Assembly (NCBI RefSeq): GCF_020781835.1
Contig: NZ_JAJGNJ010000001.1
Coordinates: forward strand, 310,001-374,000
DNA length: 64,000 bases
Origin: Microbacterium testaceum
Lineage (GTDB): Bacteria > Actinomycetota > Actinomycetes > Actinomycetales > Microbacteriaceae
Direction: 5' to 3'
This document shows positions 51,850 to 60,476 of this stretch, piece after piece; the stretch's first letter is position 1; each line of letters opens with the position of its first letter. A program made the translations under genes and the position numbers. The notes under the pieces were generated by a model that was not told the DNA's origin, did not search any database, and was given only the letters and a program-made list of their open reading frames with translations.

Positions 51850-51963
51850 CTTCGCGGGCGCAGCGGGCCGTCGCGACAGGGCACGGCCCGCTCCGGTCCA
51901 CCGGCGGCCATGTCGGCTCGGTTCACCGGCGGTCATGTCGGCGCGCGGGGCTAGGCTGAGGCC

Positions 51964-52794
51964 ATGCGAACCCGTGGCGACGTGGAGTGCTGGCTGACCG
52001 ATATGGACGGCGTGCTCGTTCACGAGAACACGCCTGTGCCCGGCGCTGCCGAGCTGCTCGCCCAGTGGCGGGCCGAGGGCACGCCGTTCCTGGTGCTGAC
52101 CAACAACTCCATCTTCACGCCACGCGACCTCAGCGCACGGCTGCGGGCATCGGGGCTCGTCGTCCCCGAGTCCTCCATCTGGACCTCCGCCCTGGCCACG
52201 GCCGACTTCCTGCGCTCGCAGATGCCCGGCGGCTCCGCCTTCGTCATCGGCGAGGCCGGGCTCACCACCGCGCTGCACGAGGCGGGGTTCATCATGACCG
52301 AGACCGCCCCCGACTACGTCGTCGTCGGCGAGACCCGCAACTACTCGTTCGAGGCGATCACCAAGGCCATCCGCTTCATCCGCGACGGCGCCCGCTTCAT
52401 CGCCACGAATCCGGATGCCACGGGCCCCTCGACCGAGGGGGTGCTGCCCGCGACCGGCGCGATCGCGGCACTCATCACCAAGGCGACCAACAAGGAGCCG
52501 TACATCGTCGGCAAGCCGAACCCGATGATGTTCCGCTCGGCGCTGAACCGGATCGGCGCGCACTCCGAGAACACCGGCATGATCGGCGATCGTATGGACA
52601 CCGACATCGTCGCCGGTATCGAGGCCGGGCTGCACACCGTGCTGGTGATGACGGGGATCAGCGACGAGCGCGAGATCGAGAAGTACCCCTTCCGTCCCGA
52701 CGAGATCCTGTCGTCCGTGGCCGAGCTCGTCCGCGACGAACCGGTCGAGACCGACCTCGCCGACGGCGAAGAGGGACTCAGCCAAGGACTCTGA
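51964..52794 (+). CDS. HAD-IIA family hydrolase (NagD-like)
   Basis: A 276-residue HAD phosphatase: motif I CWLTDMDGVLVHE (two catalytic Asp), motif II FLVLTNNS, the lysine in IVGKPNPMMF and motif IV MIGDRMDTDIVAGIEAG. Type IIA cap, as in NagD and phosphoglycolate phosphatases. ATG 51964 is six bases after TAGGCT (51952-51957). It is followed immediately by the YdeI-like gene, with one base between stop and start. Confidence 0.9.
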   Translation: MRTRGDVECWLTDMDGVLVHENTPVPGAAELLAQWRAEGTPFLVLTNNSIFTPRDLSARLRASGLVVPESSIWTSALATADFLRSQMPGGSAFVIGEAGLTTALHEAGFIMTETAPDYVVVGETRNYSFEAITKAIRFIRDGARFIATNPDATGPSTEGVLPATGAIAALITKATNKEPYIVGKPNPMMFRSALNRIGAHSENTGMIGDRMDTDIVAGIEAGLHTVLVMTGISDEREIEKYPFRPDEILSSVAELVRDEPVETDLADGEEGLSQGL

Positions 52795-52795
52795 C

Positions 52796-53368
52796 ATGGG
52801 CGCGCTCGACGACGGGGTCAAGGTTGCGGCCGTCGATGCCGCCGCCTGGGGCCGCTGGCTCGAGGAGAACCACACCGTGTCGAAGGGCGCCTGGCTGCTG
52901 CGCGGCCGCGGCACCGCCGCCAGTCGGTACATCGCCTACGAGGAAGCCATCTGCGAGGCACTGTGCTTCGGCTGGATCGACGGGCCGGTGCGCGTGTTCG
53001 ACGAGGTCAGTTCGGGACTGTGGTTCGCTCCGCGACGCCCGAAGAGCGGCTGGGCGGCGACGAACAAAGCCCGCATCGCGCGCCTCGAGGCGGAGGGGCG
53101 ACTTCGCCCCGCGGGCATCCGCGCGCTCGAGATCGCGCGCGCCAACGGCGCATGGGAGGTGCTCGACGGACCCGAGGCGGGCCTCGAGCCACCCGAGTTC
53201 AGCGCGGCACTCGACGCCGACCCCGCGGCGCGGGCCAACTGGGACGCGTTCCCGCCGTCGAGCCGCAAGTTCGGACTGACGCAGATCGCGATGGCGGTCC
53301 GCCCGGAGACGAGGCTCGCACGGATCGCCAAGATCGTGGCGGACGCCGCCGCGGGCAAGCGCCCCTGA
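52796..53368 (+). CDS. YdeI/OmpD-associated family protein
   Basis: A 190-residue protein with the family pattern WGRWLEENHTVSKGAWLLR, AICEALCFGWIDGPVR and FAPRRPKSGWAATNKARI. YdeI-like proteins are widespread but poorly understood; some are linked to stress or surfactin-type peptide resistance. ATG 52796 follows the HAD stop by one base, with AAGGA just upstream. A second small gene follows. Confidence 0.85.
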   Translation: MGALDDGVKVAAVDAAAWGRWLEENHTVSKGAWLLRGRGTAASRYIAYEEAICEALCFGWIDGPVRVFDEVSSGLWFAPRRPKSGWAATNKARIARLEAEGRLRPAGIRALEIARANGAWEVLDGPEAGLEPPEFSAALDADPAARANWDAFPPSSRKFGLTQIAMAVRPETRLARIAKIVADAAAGKRP

Positions 53369-53384
53369 TCGGAAGGATGGACGC

Positions 53385-53525
53385 ATGGACGACCGCACGC
53401 TCTGGCTTCTCACGGCGTTCCTCATCACCGCCGGGACGCTCGTTGCGTTCCTCGTGCAGTGGCGTCGTTCTCGGCGCGGAGGACGCCGAGACCCGTTCGA
53501 CGGCCCGGGCGACGGCACCGACTGA
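53385..53525 (+). CDS. 46-residue single-span membrane protein
   Basis: ATG 53385 has GGAAGGATGG upstream; TGA is at 53523-53525. The product has an N-terminal hydrophobic helix (LWLLTAFLITAGTLVAFLV, residues ~6-24), then a basic patch (QWRRSRRGGRRD) and an acidic tail, an N-out/C-in topology by the positive-inside rule. It is 16 bases after the YdeI-like gene and precedes a terminator. Function unknown; codon use looks coding (GC in third positions). Confidence 0.6.
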   Translation: MDDRTLWLLTAFLITAGTLVAFLVQWRRSRRGGRRDPFDGPGDGTD

Positions 53526-53526
53526 T

Positions 53527-53546
53527 CCGTCGCCCCGCGGCGACGG
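53527..53546. terminator. Bidirectional hairpin between the small membrane gene and pyrE
   Basis: CCGTCGCC pairs with GGCGACGG around CCGC immediately after the stop of the small gene, in the 29-bp convergent gap to pyrE. GGCATCC follows. Confidence 0.55.
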
Positions 53547-53554
53547 CATCCGGA

Positions 53555-54133
53555 TCACTGCGGCTGCAGGCCCAGGTCGTCGAGGTCGATGGATGCCAGC
53601 CACTGCAGGCCCTCGGCCTCGATCGCGGCCTGCGCACCGGTCTTACGGTCGACGATCACGGCGACGGCGACGACCTCCGCGCCTTCGCGTCGCAGCGCCT
53701 CGACGGCCTTGAGCGCGGACTGACCGGTGGTGGACGTGTCCTCCACGACGACGACGCGCTTGCCCGCGACATCGGCGCCCTCGATCTGGCGCCCGCGGCC
53801 GTGGTCCTTCGGCTCTTTGCGCACGACGAACGCGTCGAGCGGGTGACCGGCGTGCACCGACTCGTGCATGACGGCGTTCGCGATCGGGTCGGCGCCGAGC
53901 GTGAGGCCGCCGACGGCGACGACGCCGTCGAGGTCCTTCACGAGGTCGAGCACGAGACGGCCGATCGCGGGGGCGGCGCGGTGATCGAGCGTGAGCTTGC
54001 GCATGTCGACGTAATACGTCGCCTTCTTGCCGCTCGAGAGCGTGAAGTCGCCGTGGAACACCGCCTCGTCGGAGATGAGGCGGATCAGCGCCTGGCGGTC
54101 GGCTTCGAGCTCGGGAGTGGAGGCGACGGTCAC
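53555..54133 (-). CDS. pyrE: Orotate phosphoribosyltransferase
   Basis: A 192-residue PRTase with the PRPP-binding motif VVVVEDTSTTGQS and the orotate/phosphate loops SSGKKATYYVDMRK and VGGLTLGADP. It converts orotate and PRPP to OMP in pyrimidine synthesis. GTG 54133 is chosen because TAGACT lies seven bases upstream on the minus strand (leaderless) and residues before it are not conserved. It stands alone from other pyr genes. Confidence 0.95.
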   Translation of the reverse strand: MTVASTPELEADRQALIRLISDEAVFHGDFTLSSGKKATYYVDMRKLTLDHRAAPAIGRLVLDLVKDLDGVVAVGGLTLGADPIANAVMHESVHAGHPLDAFVVRKEPKDHGRGRQIEGADVAGKRVVVVEDTSTTGQSALKAVEALRREGAEVVAVAVIVDRKTGAQAAIEAEGLQWLASIDLDDLGLQPQ

Positions 54134-54341
54134 GGCGTCGAGTCTATTGCTCCATATGGACACGCCCCCGGTGATCAGAACAGATCAGGCCGCTGTCCGT
54201 GGCATCCGTACCGCGGACTTCCCGTCCGACACGCCGTGCCCGGGCCCGGCGAACGGCGTGTCGCCGACGGACCCCGCGCGACGGCCCGGGCTGCTCGCCG
54301 CGCGACCGGCGATGTCGGCGGCCGAAAGTAGGCTGGATGCC

Positions 54342-55184
54342 ATGCGCCTGGCCACCTGGAACGTCAACTCCGTCCGCGCCCGCGTCGCCCGCACCGTCGA
54401 GTTCTGCGTGCGCGAGCACATCGACGTGCTGGCCATGCAGGAGATCAAGTGCAAGACGGAGCAGTTCCCCTACGCCGCGTTCGAGGAGGCGGGTTACCAC
54501 GTCGTCGCGCACGGGCTGAACCAGTGGAACGGCGTCGCGATCGCCAGCCGTGAGCCGATCGACGACGTCGAGATCGGCTTCCCCGGCATGCCCGGTTTCG
54601 AGAAGGGCAAAGAGGGCCCCGACCTCCCGAAGGAGGCGCGCGCGATCGGCGCCACCGTCGACGGCGTGCGCGTGTGGAGTCTGTACGTGCCCAACGGCCG
54701 CGGCCTCGACGATCCCCACTATCGTTACAAGCTCGACTGGCTCGGGGCCCTCCGCCAGCACACGGAGGACACCCTCGCGGCGAACCCCGGTCTTCCCCTC
54801 GCGCTCACCGGCGACTTCAACATCGCCCCGACGGATGCCGACAACGGCGACCCCACGGTGATCGAGGGCGTGACCACGCACGTCTCGCCGCCCGAGCGCG
54901 CTGCGTTCGCCGCGTTCGAGTCCGCCGGGCTCAGCGACGTCGTGCGACCGCTCATCCCCACCGGCTACACCTACTGGGACTACAAGCAGCTGCGCTTCCC
55001 CCGCAACGAGGGGCTGCGGATCGACTTCATCCTCGGGTCGCCGGCGTTCGCCGACGCGGTGCAGGGCGCCGAGATCCACCGCGACGAGCGCAAGGGCGAG
55101 GCGCCCAGCGACCACGTGCCCGTCGTCGCCGACCTCGACCTCTCGCGCGACGAGGACGACGACCTCCCGATGATCTTCGGCTGA
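54342..55184 (+). CDS. xthA: Exodeoxyribonuclease III
   Basis: A 280-residue EEP nuclease with WNVNSVRARV, metal-binding Glu in AMQEIKCK, Tyr/Asn in LYVPNGRGL, LTGDFNIAP, and the final DHVPVVADL. It cleaves at abasic sites in base-excision repair. ATG 54342 is seven bases after TAGGCT (54329-54334). The 208-bp gap to pyrE holds the two divergent promoters and nothing else recognised. Confidence 0.95.
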   Translation: MRLATWNVNSVRARVARTVEFCVREHIDVLAMQEIKCKTEQFPYAAFEEAGYHVVAHGLNQWNGVAIASREPIDDVEIGFPGMPGFEKGKEGPDLPKEARAIGATVDGVRVWSLYVPNGRGLDDPHYRYKLDWLGALRQHTEDTLAANPGLPLALTGDFNIAPTDADNGDPTVIEGVTTHVSPPERAAFAAFESAGLSDVVRPLIPTGYTYWDYKQLRFPRNEGLRIDFILGSPAFADAVQGAEIHRDERKGEAPSDHVPVVADLDLSRDEDDDLPMIFG

Positions 55185-55263
55185 CGGCATCCAGGGCTCC
55201 GTCTCACGGGGGAGTCACTGCGACGTGATCCCTCGTACGCTCGCACGGACGAAGGAGATCTTC

Positions 55264-55494
55264 ATGGCACCGACGAATGACCCACAGGACTCCCCGACGG
55301 TCTGGTATTTCATCGCCGCGACCTTCATTCTGACGCTTCCCACCCTGCTGTTCCAGGACCTGCACGTCGCCGTCAGAATCGCGACCCTCCTGGTCGGCGT
55401 CGTCGTCATGGGACTGGGTTTCGTGCGCCTGCGGGGGGAACTGGCCGCAGGGAATCGGCCCTCCTCCGACGGCCCACCGGCCGACGAGGACTGA
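55264..55494 (+). CDS. Small two-helix membrane protein
   Basis: A 76-residue protein with hydrophobic helices at ~14-30 (WYFIAATFILTLPTLLF) and ~36-54 (VRIATLLVGVVVMGLGFV) and an acidic, disordered tail. Unknown family. GAAGGAG eight bases before ATG 55264 is a strong ribosome site. Single-gene unit followed by a hairpin. Confidence 0.7.
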   Translation: MAPTNDPQDSPTVWYFIAATFILTLPTLLFQDLHVAVRIATLLVGVVVMGLGFVRLRGELAAGNRPSSDGPPADED

Positions 55495-55540
55495 CCCCGG
55501 CGTGAGCCGCGCGGGCGCCCCGCGGGTGTGGGGCGCATCT

Positions 55541-55577
55541 CGCGCAGCGGGGCGTGAATTGCACGCCCCACTGCGCG
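55541..55577. terminator. Bidirectional hairpin between small membrane gene and FMN reductase
   Basis: A 16-position stem with one mismatch (CGCGCAG...GGGGCGTG with CACGCCCC...CTGCGCG) and a five-base AT-containing loop, in a convergent gap. It shares the CCCCACTG core with the hairpin at 17386-17420. Confidence 0.6.
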
Positions 55578-55599
55578 GATCGCGCCCCGAACCGGACCG

Positions 55600-56172
55600 T
55601 CAGGCCGCAGGGACCTCGGCGGGTGCCGTGCGCTTCACCAGGGTCACGAGCGCCTCGATGATGGAACGGAGGAAGGCGGCGGTGCCCTCGTCGGTGACGG
55701 TGCCGTCCTCTTCGAACAGGCCCGGCGTCGACTGAATGTATCCCTCGGGCTGACCGAGCACGAGCGCGTTGTAGTGCAGGAGGACCGAGCGCAGGTGCTG
55801 CTGACCGGCGGCGGTGGCGATGCCGCCCTGCGAGGTGCCGACCACGGCGGTGGGCTTGTCGTTGAACGAGGCCTCGCCGTACGGGCGGGCCGACCAGTCG
55901 AGGGCGTTCTTCAGCACTCCGGGGATCGAGCGGCTGTACTCGGGGGTGACGATGATGACACCGTCGGCATCCTCGATCGCGCTCTTGAACTCCCGTGCGA
56001 CCGGAGGGAAGTTCCCGTCGTAGTCGGGCGAATAGAACGGGAGGTCCTTGATCGGGATCTCCTTCAGCGTCACGCCCTCGGGCGCCACCTTCTCGAGCGC
56101 CTTCGCCAGGCGGCGGTTGATCGAGGTGCTGGAGATGCTTCCGACGATGTAGCCGATCGTGTACTCGGTCAC
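55600..56172 (-). CDS. NADPH-dependent FMN reductase
   Basis: A 190-residue flavodoxin-like protein with the FMN-phosphate loop GSISSTSINRRLA, the TPEYSRSIPGVLKNALDW signature of the NADPH-dependent FMN/quinone reductases and GTSQGGIATAAG. Such enzymes reduce FMN, quinones or chromate. GTG 56172 has GAGAGG six bases upstream on the minus strand; an extended start would add Arg/Pro-rich sequence. Divergent from the histidine kinase gene. Confidence 0.9.
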   Translation of the reverse strand: MTEYTIGYIVGSISSTSINRRLAKALEKVAPEGVTLKEIPIKDLPFYSPDYDGNFPPVAREFKSAIEDADGVIIVTPEYSRSIPGVLKNALDWSARPYGEASFNDKPTAVVGTSQGGIATAAGQQHLRSVLLHYNALVLGQPEGYIQSTPGLFEEDGTVTDEGTAAFLRSIIEALVTLVKRTAPAEVPAA

Positions 56173-56266
56173 GGTGATCCTCTCTGGGATGACGGGGGGC
56201 GCACGCGCGCCCGATGCATGCACGTGCAAGCTTTTCCGGCGTGGGCCTATTCCCCGCGGGGGTTGA

Positions 56267-56283
56267 CTCCCTCCGAAGGGGGA
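56267..56283 (-). promoter_or_regulatory. Motif shared by histidine-kinase and ABC-transporter promoters
   Basis: Read on the minus strand it is TCCCCCTTCGGAGGGAG; the ABC promoter has TCCCCCTTGCGGTGGAG at 58291-58307 on the plus strand. It lies 24 bp before the TAACGT -10 box of the kinase gene and is a candidate binding site for the response regulator encoded here. Confidence 0.5.
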
Positions 56284-56318
56284 TGCCGGAGGTCGGGGGT
56301 CCCCCATAACGTGGAGGG

Positions 56319-57590
56319 ATGCCGAACCTCACGCGCGCGCAGTGGCGCAGCGACATCGTGCTCGCGGCGGTGCTGTTCGTCGGCGGCCTGCTGAGCGCGG
56401 TGCTCTCGGCCGTCGCGGGGCTCTACGGCGACCAGCAGGCGGAGTTCGTCCTCGCCGTGGTGTACGTCGCCGTGCTGTCCGTCCCGCTCGCGTTCCGACG
56501 CCGCTGGCCGTCGATCGTGGCGGTGATCGTGTCGCTGGCGTACTTCTTCGCCGTGACGCTGCGCGTCCCCGAGGTGTACGCGGGCAATATCGCCATGTTC
56601 ATCGCGATCTACACGGTCGGTGCGTGGTCGACGAACCGGCGTCGCGCCACGCTCGTGCGCGTGGCCATCATCCTCGGCATGTTCGCCTGGTTGTTCGTGG
56701 TGATGTTCCAGGACGCCACGATGCCGGTGGATCAGGTCCCCGAAGGCTTCCCGTCCCGAACGGGCGCGTTCTCGCCCTTCGTCGCGTCGCAATTGCTGGC
56801 GCTGGGGCTCAACGCGCTGTTCTTCGGCGGCGCGTACTTCTTCGGCGAGCGCTCCCATCAGCAACGCATGCAGCGCAGGGCCCTGGAGGAACGCACCGCC
56901 GAGCTGGAGGCCGAGCGCGAGATCACCGCGGCGCAGGCGGTGGCCCTCGACCGGGTGCGCATCGCACGCGAACTGCACGACGTCGTGGCCCATCACGTGT
57001 CGCTGATGGGCGTCCAGGCCGGAGTCGCCCGCTCCGTCATGGACCGCGATCCCGCGAAGTCGCGCGAGGTGCTGAGCGGCATCGAAGAGTCCGCGCGGAC
57101 GTCGCTGCGGGAGCTGCGGCAGCTCCTCGAGACGCTGCGGACCCCGGATGCCGATGACGCGGGCGAGCCGAGCACCGACACCGCTCCGACGACCCACGGC
57201 CTGGCATCCATTCCGTCGCTCGTGGCCGAGGCCACCGCTGCGGGCCTCCCCACGACGTTCGCCGTGATCGGGGAGGCCGCCGCCGAGCCGCCTCCCCTCG
57301 TTCAGGTGAATCTGTTCCGCATCGCGCAGGAGGCGCTGACCAACGCCCGTCGGCACGCGGGCCCCGGTGCGACGGCCGATGTGCGCGTGCGTTTCGACGA
57401 CACCAGCGTGGAGCTCGAGGTGACGAACACCGGCCGCCGCGGATCCGCCGCACCGGGTCTCGGACAGCGGGGGATGCGCGAGCGCGCCGCCGTCTCGGGC
57501 GGAAGCATCGAGATGGGTCCGCGCACGCGCGGAGGGTATCTCGTCCGGGTCCGGGTGCCGATCGTCGAGTCGGAGGTCTCGCATGCCTGA
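56319..57590 (+). CDS. Sensor histidine kinase (HisKA_3 type)
   Basis: A 423-residue kinase. Residues ~1-180 have about five membrane helices without a large external domain. Residues ~215-275 hold the HisKA_3 box with the phospho-acceptor in ARELHDVVAHHVSLM; the ATPase domain follows (N box FRIAQEALTNARRHAG, G box LGQRGMRERAA). It phosphorylates the LuxR-type regulator whose start overlaps its end by eight bases. TAACGT (56307-56312) lies six bases before the ATG. The ABC exporter downstream suggests a peptide-antibiotic or envelope-stress signal, as in similar loci; inferred. Confidence 0.9.
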   Translation: MPNLTRAQWRSDIVLAAVLFVGGLLSAVLSAVAGLYGDQQAEFVLAVVYVAVLSVPLAFRRRWPSIVAVIVSLAYFFAVTLRVPEVYAGNIAMFIAIYTVGAWSTNRRRATLVRVAIILGMFAWLFVVMFQDATMPVDQVPEGFPSRTGAFSPFVASQLLALGLNALFFGGAYFFGERSHQQRMQRRALEERTAELEAEREITAAQAVALDRVRIARELHDVVAHHVSLMGVQAGVARSVMDRDPAKSREVLSGIEESARTSLRELRQLLETLRTPDADDAGEPSTDTAPTTHGLASIPSLVAEATAAGLPTTFAVIGEAAAEPPPLVQVNLFRIAQEALTNARRHAGPGATADVRVRFDDTSVELEVTNTGRRGSAAPGLGQRGMRERAAVSGGSIEMGPRTRGGYLVRVRVPIVESEVSHA

Positions 57591-58281
57591 GCTACGGGTG
57601 CTGCTCGTCGACGACCACGCGATGATGCGGGCCGGCTTCCGAACGATCCTGTCTCTGGAGGACGACATCGAGGTCGTCGGCGAGGCGCGCACGGGCATGG
57701 AGGCGATCGCCGCGGCCGCGACGCTGCGGCCGGACGTGATCTGCATGGACGTGCAGATGCCCGACATGGACGGACTCGAGGCGACGCGGCGCATCGTCGC
57801 CGACCCCGCGTCGGAGGCGGCGGTGCTCATCGTCACGACGTTCGACCGCGACGACTACCTGTTCGACGCGCTCGCGGCGGGGGCCAGCGGGTTCCTGTTG
57901 AAGAACGCCGGCCCGGAGGAGCTCGTGAGCGCCGTTCGAGTGGTGGGCGCGGGCGATGCGCTGCTCGCACCCGAGGTCACGCGCCGCGTGATCGCCCGTT
58001 TCGCGGGCGGGGACGCCGGGGCGACGGCATCCACCCCCGTCCATTCCGGCGGCTCGCCGGCGATCCCGGTGGCGCCTCTCCCCCTGGTCGAGCCGCTGAC
58101 CGATCGCGAGGCCGAGGTGCTCCGACTCGTCGCCGAGGCCCTCAGCAACGCCGAGATCGCGGCCCGTCTCTACATCGGCGAGGCCACGGTGAAGACGCAC
58201 GTGTCGAATGTGCTGCAGAAGCTCGGCGCGCGCGACCGCGTGGAGGCCGTCGTGCTCGCGCACCGCCACGGTCTGACCTGA
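57583..58281 (+). CDS. NarL/LuxR-family response regulator
   Basis: A 232-residue regulator with a receiver domain (acidic pocket LLVDDHAMM, phospho-acceptor Asp in ICMDVQMPDMDGLEA, Lys in LLKNAGPEE) and a C-terminal LuxR-type HTH (LTDREAEVLRLVAEALSNAE, then EATVKTHVSNVLQKLGARDR). It is translationally coupled to the kinase. The ABC pair after it shares an upstream motif with the kinase promoter, so it probably activates both units. Confidence 0.92.
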   Translation: MPELRVLLVDDHAMMRAGFRTILSLEDDIEVVGEARTGMEAIAAAATLRPDVICMDVQMPDMDGLEATRRIVADPASEAAVLIVTTFDRDDYLFDALAAGASGFLLKNAGPEELVSAVRVVGAGDALLAPEVTRRVIARFAGGDAGATASTPVHSGGSPAIPVAPLPLVEPLTDREAEVLRLVAEALSNAEIAARLYIGEATVKTHVSNVLQKLGARDRVEAVVLAHRHGLT

Positions 58282-58290
58282 CCGTCAGCC

Positions 58291-58307
58291 TCCCCCTTGC
58301 GGTGGAG
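58291..58307 (+). promoter_or_regulatory. Candidate response-regulator site upstream of the ABC exporter
   Basis: TCCCCCTTGCGGTGGAG resembles the inverted copy at 56267-56283. It lies 46 bp before the TAGCGT -10 box (58354-58359) of the ABC unit, a usual distance for an activator site. Confidence 0.5.
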
Positions 58308-58387
58308 CAGCAGAACCCTCCCCCGGACGGATGCCGGGCGGAACCGCCCTCCGTAGCGTGGACGCCATCACCAGAAAGGGGTGGACC

Positions 58388-59272
58388 GTGCTCGAACTGG
58401 ACGGCATCACCAAGAGCTACGGCGGACGCCGCGTTCTCGACGACGTGAGCTTCACCGTGGCGCCGGGTCGGCTGACGGGCTTCGTCGGCGGCAACGGCGC
58501 GGGGAAGACGACGACCATGCGCATCGCCCTGGGCGTGCTCGCCAAGGACGCGGGGACGGTCGCGATCGACGGGGAACCGCTCACCGCCGCGGACCGGCGC
58601 CGGTTCGGCTACATGCCGGAAGAGCGCGGCCTGTACCCGAAGATGAAGGTCGTCGAGCACATCGCCTACCTCGCCCGGCTGCACGGCTTCGGGAAGGCCG
58701 ATGCCACGGCCAAGGCCACGGCGCTCCTCGAACGGCTCGGGCTGGGCGAACGCCTCGGCGATCTGGTCGAGACGCTCTCGCTCGGCAACCAGCAGCGCGC
58801 GCAGATCGCCGCGTCGCTCGTGCACGAGCCCGACGTCCTGATCCTCGACGAGCCGTTCTCGGGCCTGGACCCGCTCGCGGTCGACGTCGTCGCCGGGGTG
58901 CTGCAGGAGAAGGCGGCCACGGGCACGGCGGTGCTGTTCTCGTCGCACCAGCTCGACGTCGTCGAGCGCCTGTGCGACGACCTCGTCATCATCGCGGGCG
59001 GCACGATCCGTGCGGCCGGCAGCCGCGAGGCGCTCCGCGCCGAGCACGCGACGCACCGGTACGAGCTGCTCTCGGGCGGCGACGCCGGCTGGCTGCGCGT
59101 TCAGCCCGGCATCACGGTGCTCGACTTCGACGGCGGGTACGCCGTGTTCGACGCCGACGACGATGCATCAGCTCAGAGCGTCCTGCGCGCCGCGGTCGCC
59201 CGCGGCGACGTCGCGAGCTTCGCGCCGCAGCGCCCGACCCTCGCCGACATCTTCAAGGAGGTCATCCAGTGA
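58388..59272 (+). CDS. ABC transporter ATP-binding protein (NatA/ABC-2 type)
   Basis: A 294-residue ATPase: Walker A GGNGAGKTTT, Q-loop region FGYMPEERGLYP, signature LSLGNQQRAQ, Walker B VLILDEPFSGLDP and switch His in FSSHQLD. The EERGLYPKMKV segment is typical of NatA-like Na+ or peptide exporters. The C-terminal ~80 residues form an accessory domain. GTG 58388 has AGAAAGGGG upstream. The permease start overlaps its stop (GTGA). Expression is probably controlled by the preceding two-component system. Confidence 0.9.
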   Translation: MLELDGITKSYGGRRVLDDVSFTVAPGRLTGFVGGNGAGKTTTMRIALGVLAKDAGTVAIDGEPLTAADRRRFGYMPEERGLYPKMKVVEHIAYLARLHGFGKADATAKATALLERLGLGERLGDLVETLSLGNQQRAQIAASLVHEPDVLILDEPFSGLDPLAVDVVAGVLQEKAATGTAVLFSSHQLDVVERLCDDLVIIAGGTIRAAGSREALRAEHATHRYELLSGGDAGWLRVQPGITVLDFDGGYAVFDADDDASAQSVLRAAVARGDVASFAPQRPTLADIFKEVIQ

Positions 59273-60396
59273 GCACCGCAACGACGCCCCGGCGGTCGAC
59301 GCCCGGCGCGCCCGGCGAGCTGCAGAGCGTGTGGCTCGTGGCGGAGCGCGAGATCGGCTCCAAGCTGCGCAGCAAGGCCTTCGTCATCTCGACGGCGATC
59401 CTCGTCGTCGCCGCCCTCGCGTCGGTGCTGTGGGGCGGTTTCGCCGCGCGCGACGCGGTGGGCAGCGGCATCCCGGTCGCCGTGACGAGTCAAACCGAGG
59501 CCGCGGTCTCGGGGCTCCAGGGGGTCGAGGCGACGGTCGCCGACTCCGACGCCGCCGCCCGGGCGCTCGTCGAGGACGAAACGGTGGATGCCGCCCTGGT
59601 GTCCGGCTCGTCGAACCCGGCGTTCGACTACACCGTCGTGGTGAAGGACGGCGTGCCGGGCACGCTGCTGCAGATGCTGAGCGAGACGCCCACGGTGGAG
59701 TCGCTGGAACCGGGCGCCGGAGCGGCGGACGCGCTCCGCTACTTCATCGCGCTCGGCTTCGGTGTCGTGTTCCTCATCGCCGCGAGCACGTTCGGCGGCA
59801 CGATCGCCCAGAGCGTCGTCGAAGAGAAGCAGACGCGCGTCGTCGAGATCCTGATCTCGGCCATACCGGTGCGGGCGTTGCTGGCGGGCAAGGTGCTCGG
59901 CAACACGATCCTGGCGATGGCGCAGATCGTGCTGCTGGCGGCGGTGGCCGTAGTGGGGCTCGCCGTCACCGATCAGGTCGGCGTGCTCGGCGCCCTCGGG
60001 GCGCCGATCGCCTGGTTCGCGATCTTCTTCCTCTTCGGGTTCGTGCTGCTGGCGTCGCTGTTCGCCGCGGCGGCGGCGATGGTGTCGCGCCAGGAGGACA
60101 TCGGCGCCACCACGACCCCGATCACGATGCTGGTCATGGCGCCGTACTTCCTGGTCATCTTCTTCAACGACAACCCCGTCGTGCTGACGATCATGTCGTA
60201 CGTGCCCTTCTCGGCTCCGGTGGGGATGCCGCTGCGGATGTACCTCGGCGACGCCCAGTGGTGGGAGCCCGTGCTGTCGCTGCTGATCCTCATCGCCTCG
60301 TGCGTCGCCGCGATCGCGATCGCCGCGCGGATCTACCAGAACTCCCTGCTGCGCATGGGGGCCCGCGTCAAGCTGGCGGAGGCCCTGCGGGGCTGA
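59269..60396 (+). CDS. ABC transporter permease (NatB-like)
   Basis: A 375-residue ABC-2 permease: a first helix (SKAFVISTAILVVAALASVL), a large external domain of ~120 residues, then five helices with the conserved FGGTIAQSVVEEKQTRVVEIL segment that touches the ATPase. NatB-type permeases export sodium, peptides or lipids. GTG 59269 overlaps the ATPase stop. A strong terminator follows 20 bases after the stop. Confidence 0.9.
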   Translation: MSTATTPRRSTPGAPGELQSVWLVAEREIGSKLRSKAFVISTAILVVAALASVLWGGFAARDAVGSGIPVAVTSQTEAAVSGLQGVEATVADSDAAARALVEDETVDAALVSGSSNPAFDYTVVVKDGVPGTLLQMLSETPTVESLEPGAGAADALRYFIALGFGVVFLIAASTFGGTIAQSVVEEKQTRVVEILISAIPVRALLAGKVLGNTILAMAQIVLLAAVAVVGLAVTDQVGVLGALGAPIAWFAIFFLFGFVLLASLFAAAAAMVSRQEDIGATTTPITMLVMAPYFLVIFFNDNPVVLTIMSYVPFSAPVGMPLRMYLGDAQWWEPVLSLLILIASCVAAIAIAARIYQNSLLRMGARVKLAEALRG

Positions 60397-60415
60397 CCGG
60401 CTCGAACCCGATCTC

Positions 60416-60452
60416 GAGGGGTGGATGCCACGGCTTCTGGCATCCACCCCTC
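60416..60452. terminator. Strong bidirectional terminator after the ABC exporter
   Basis: GAGGGGTGGATGCCA pairs perfectly (15 bp) with TGGCATCCACCCCTC around a seven-base loop and is followed by GTTCTGTC. It lies between convergent genes and contains GGATGCC with its inverse, like the terminator at 29026-29064. Confidence 0.8.
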
Positions 60453-60476
60453 GTTCTGTCGTCCGGGCCCCGCGTG

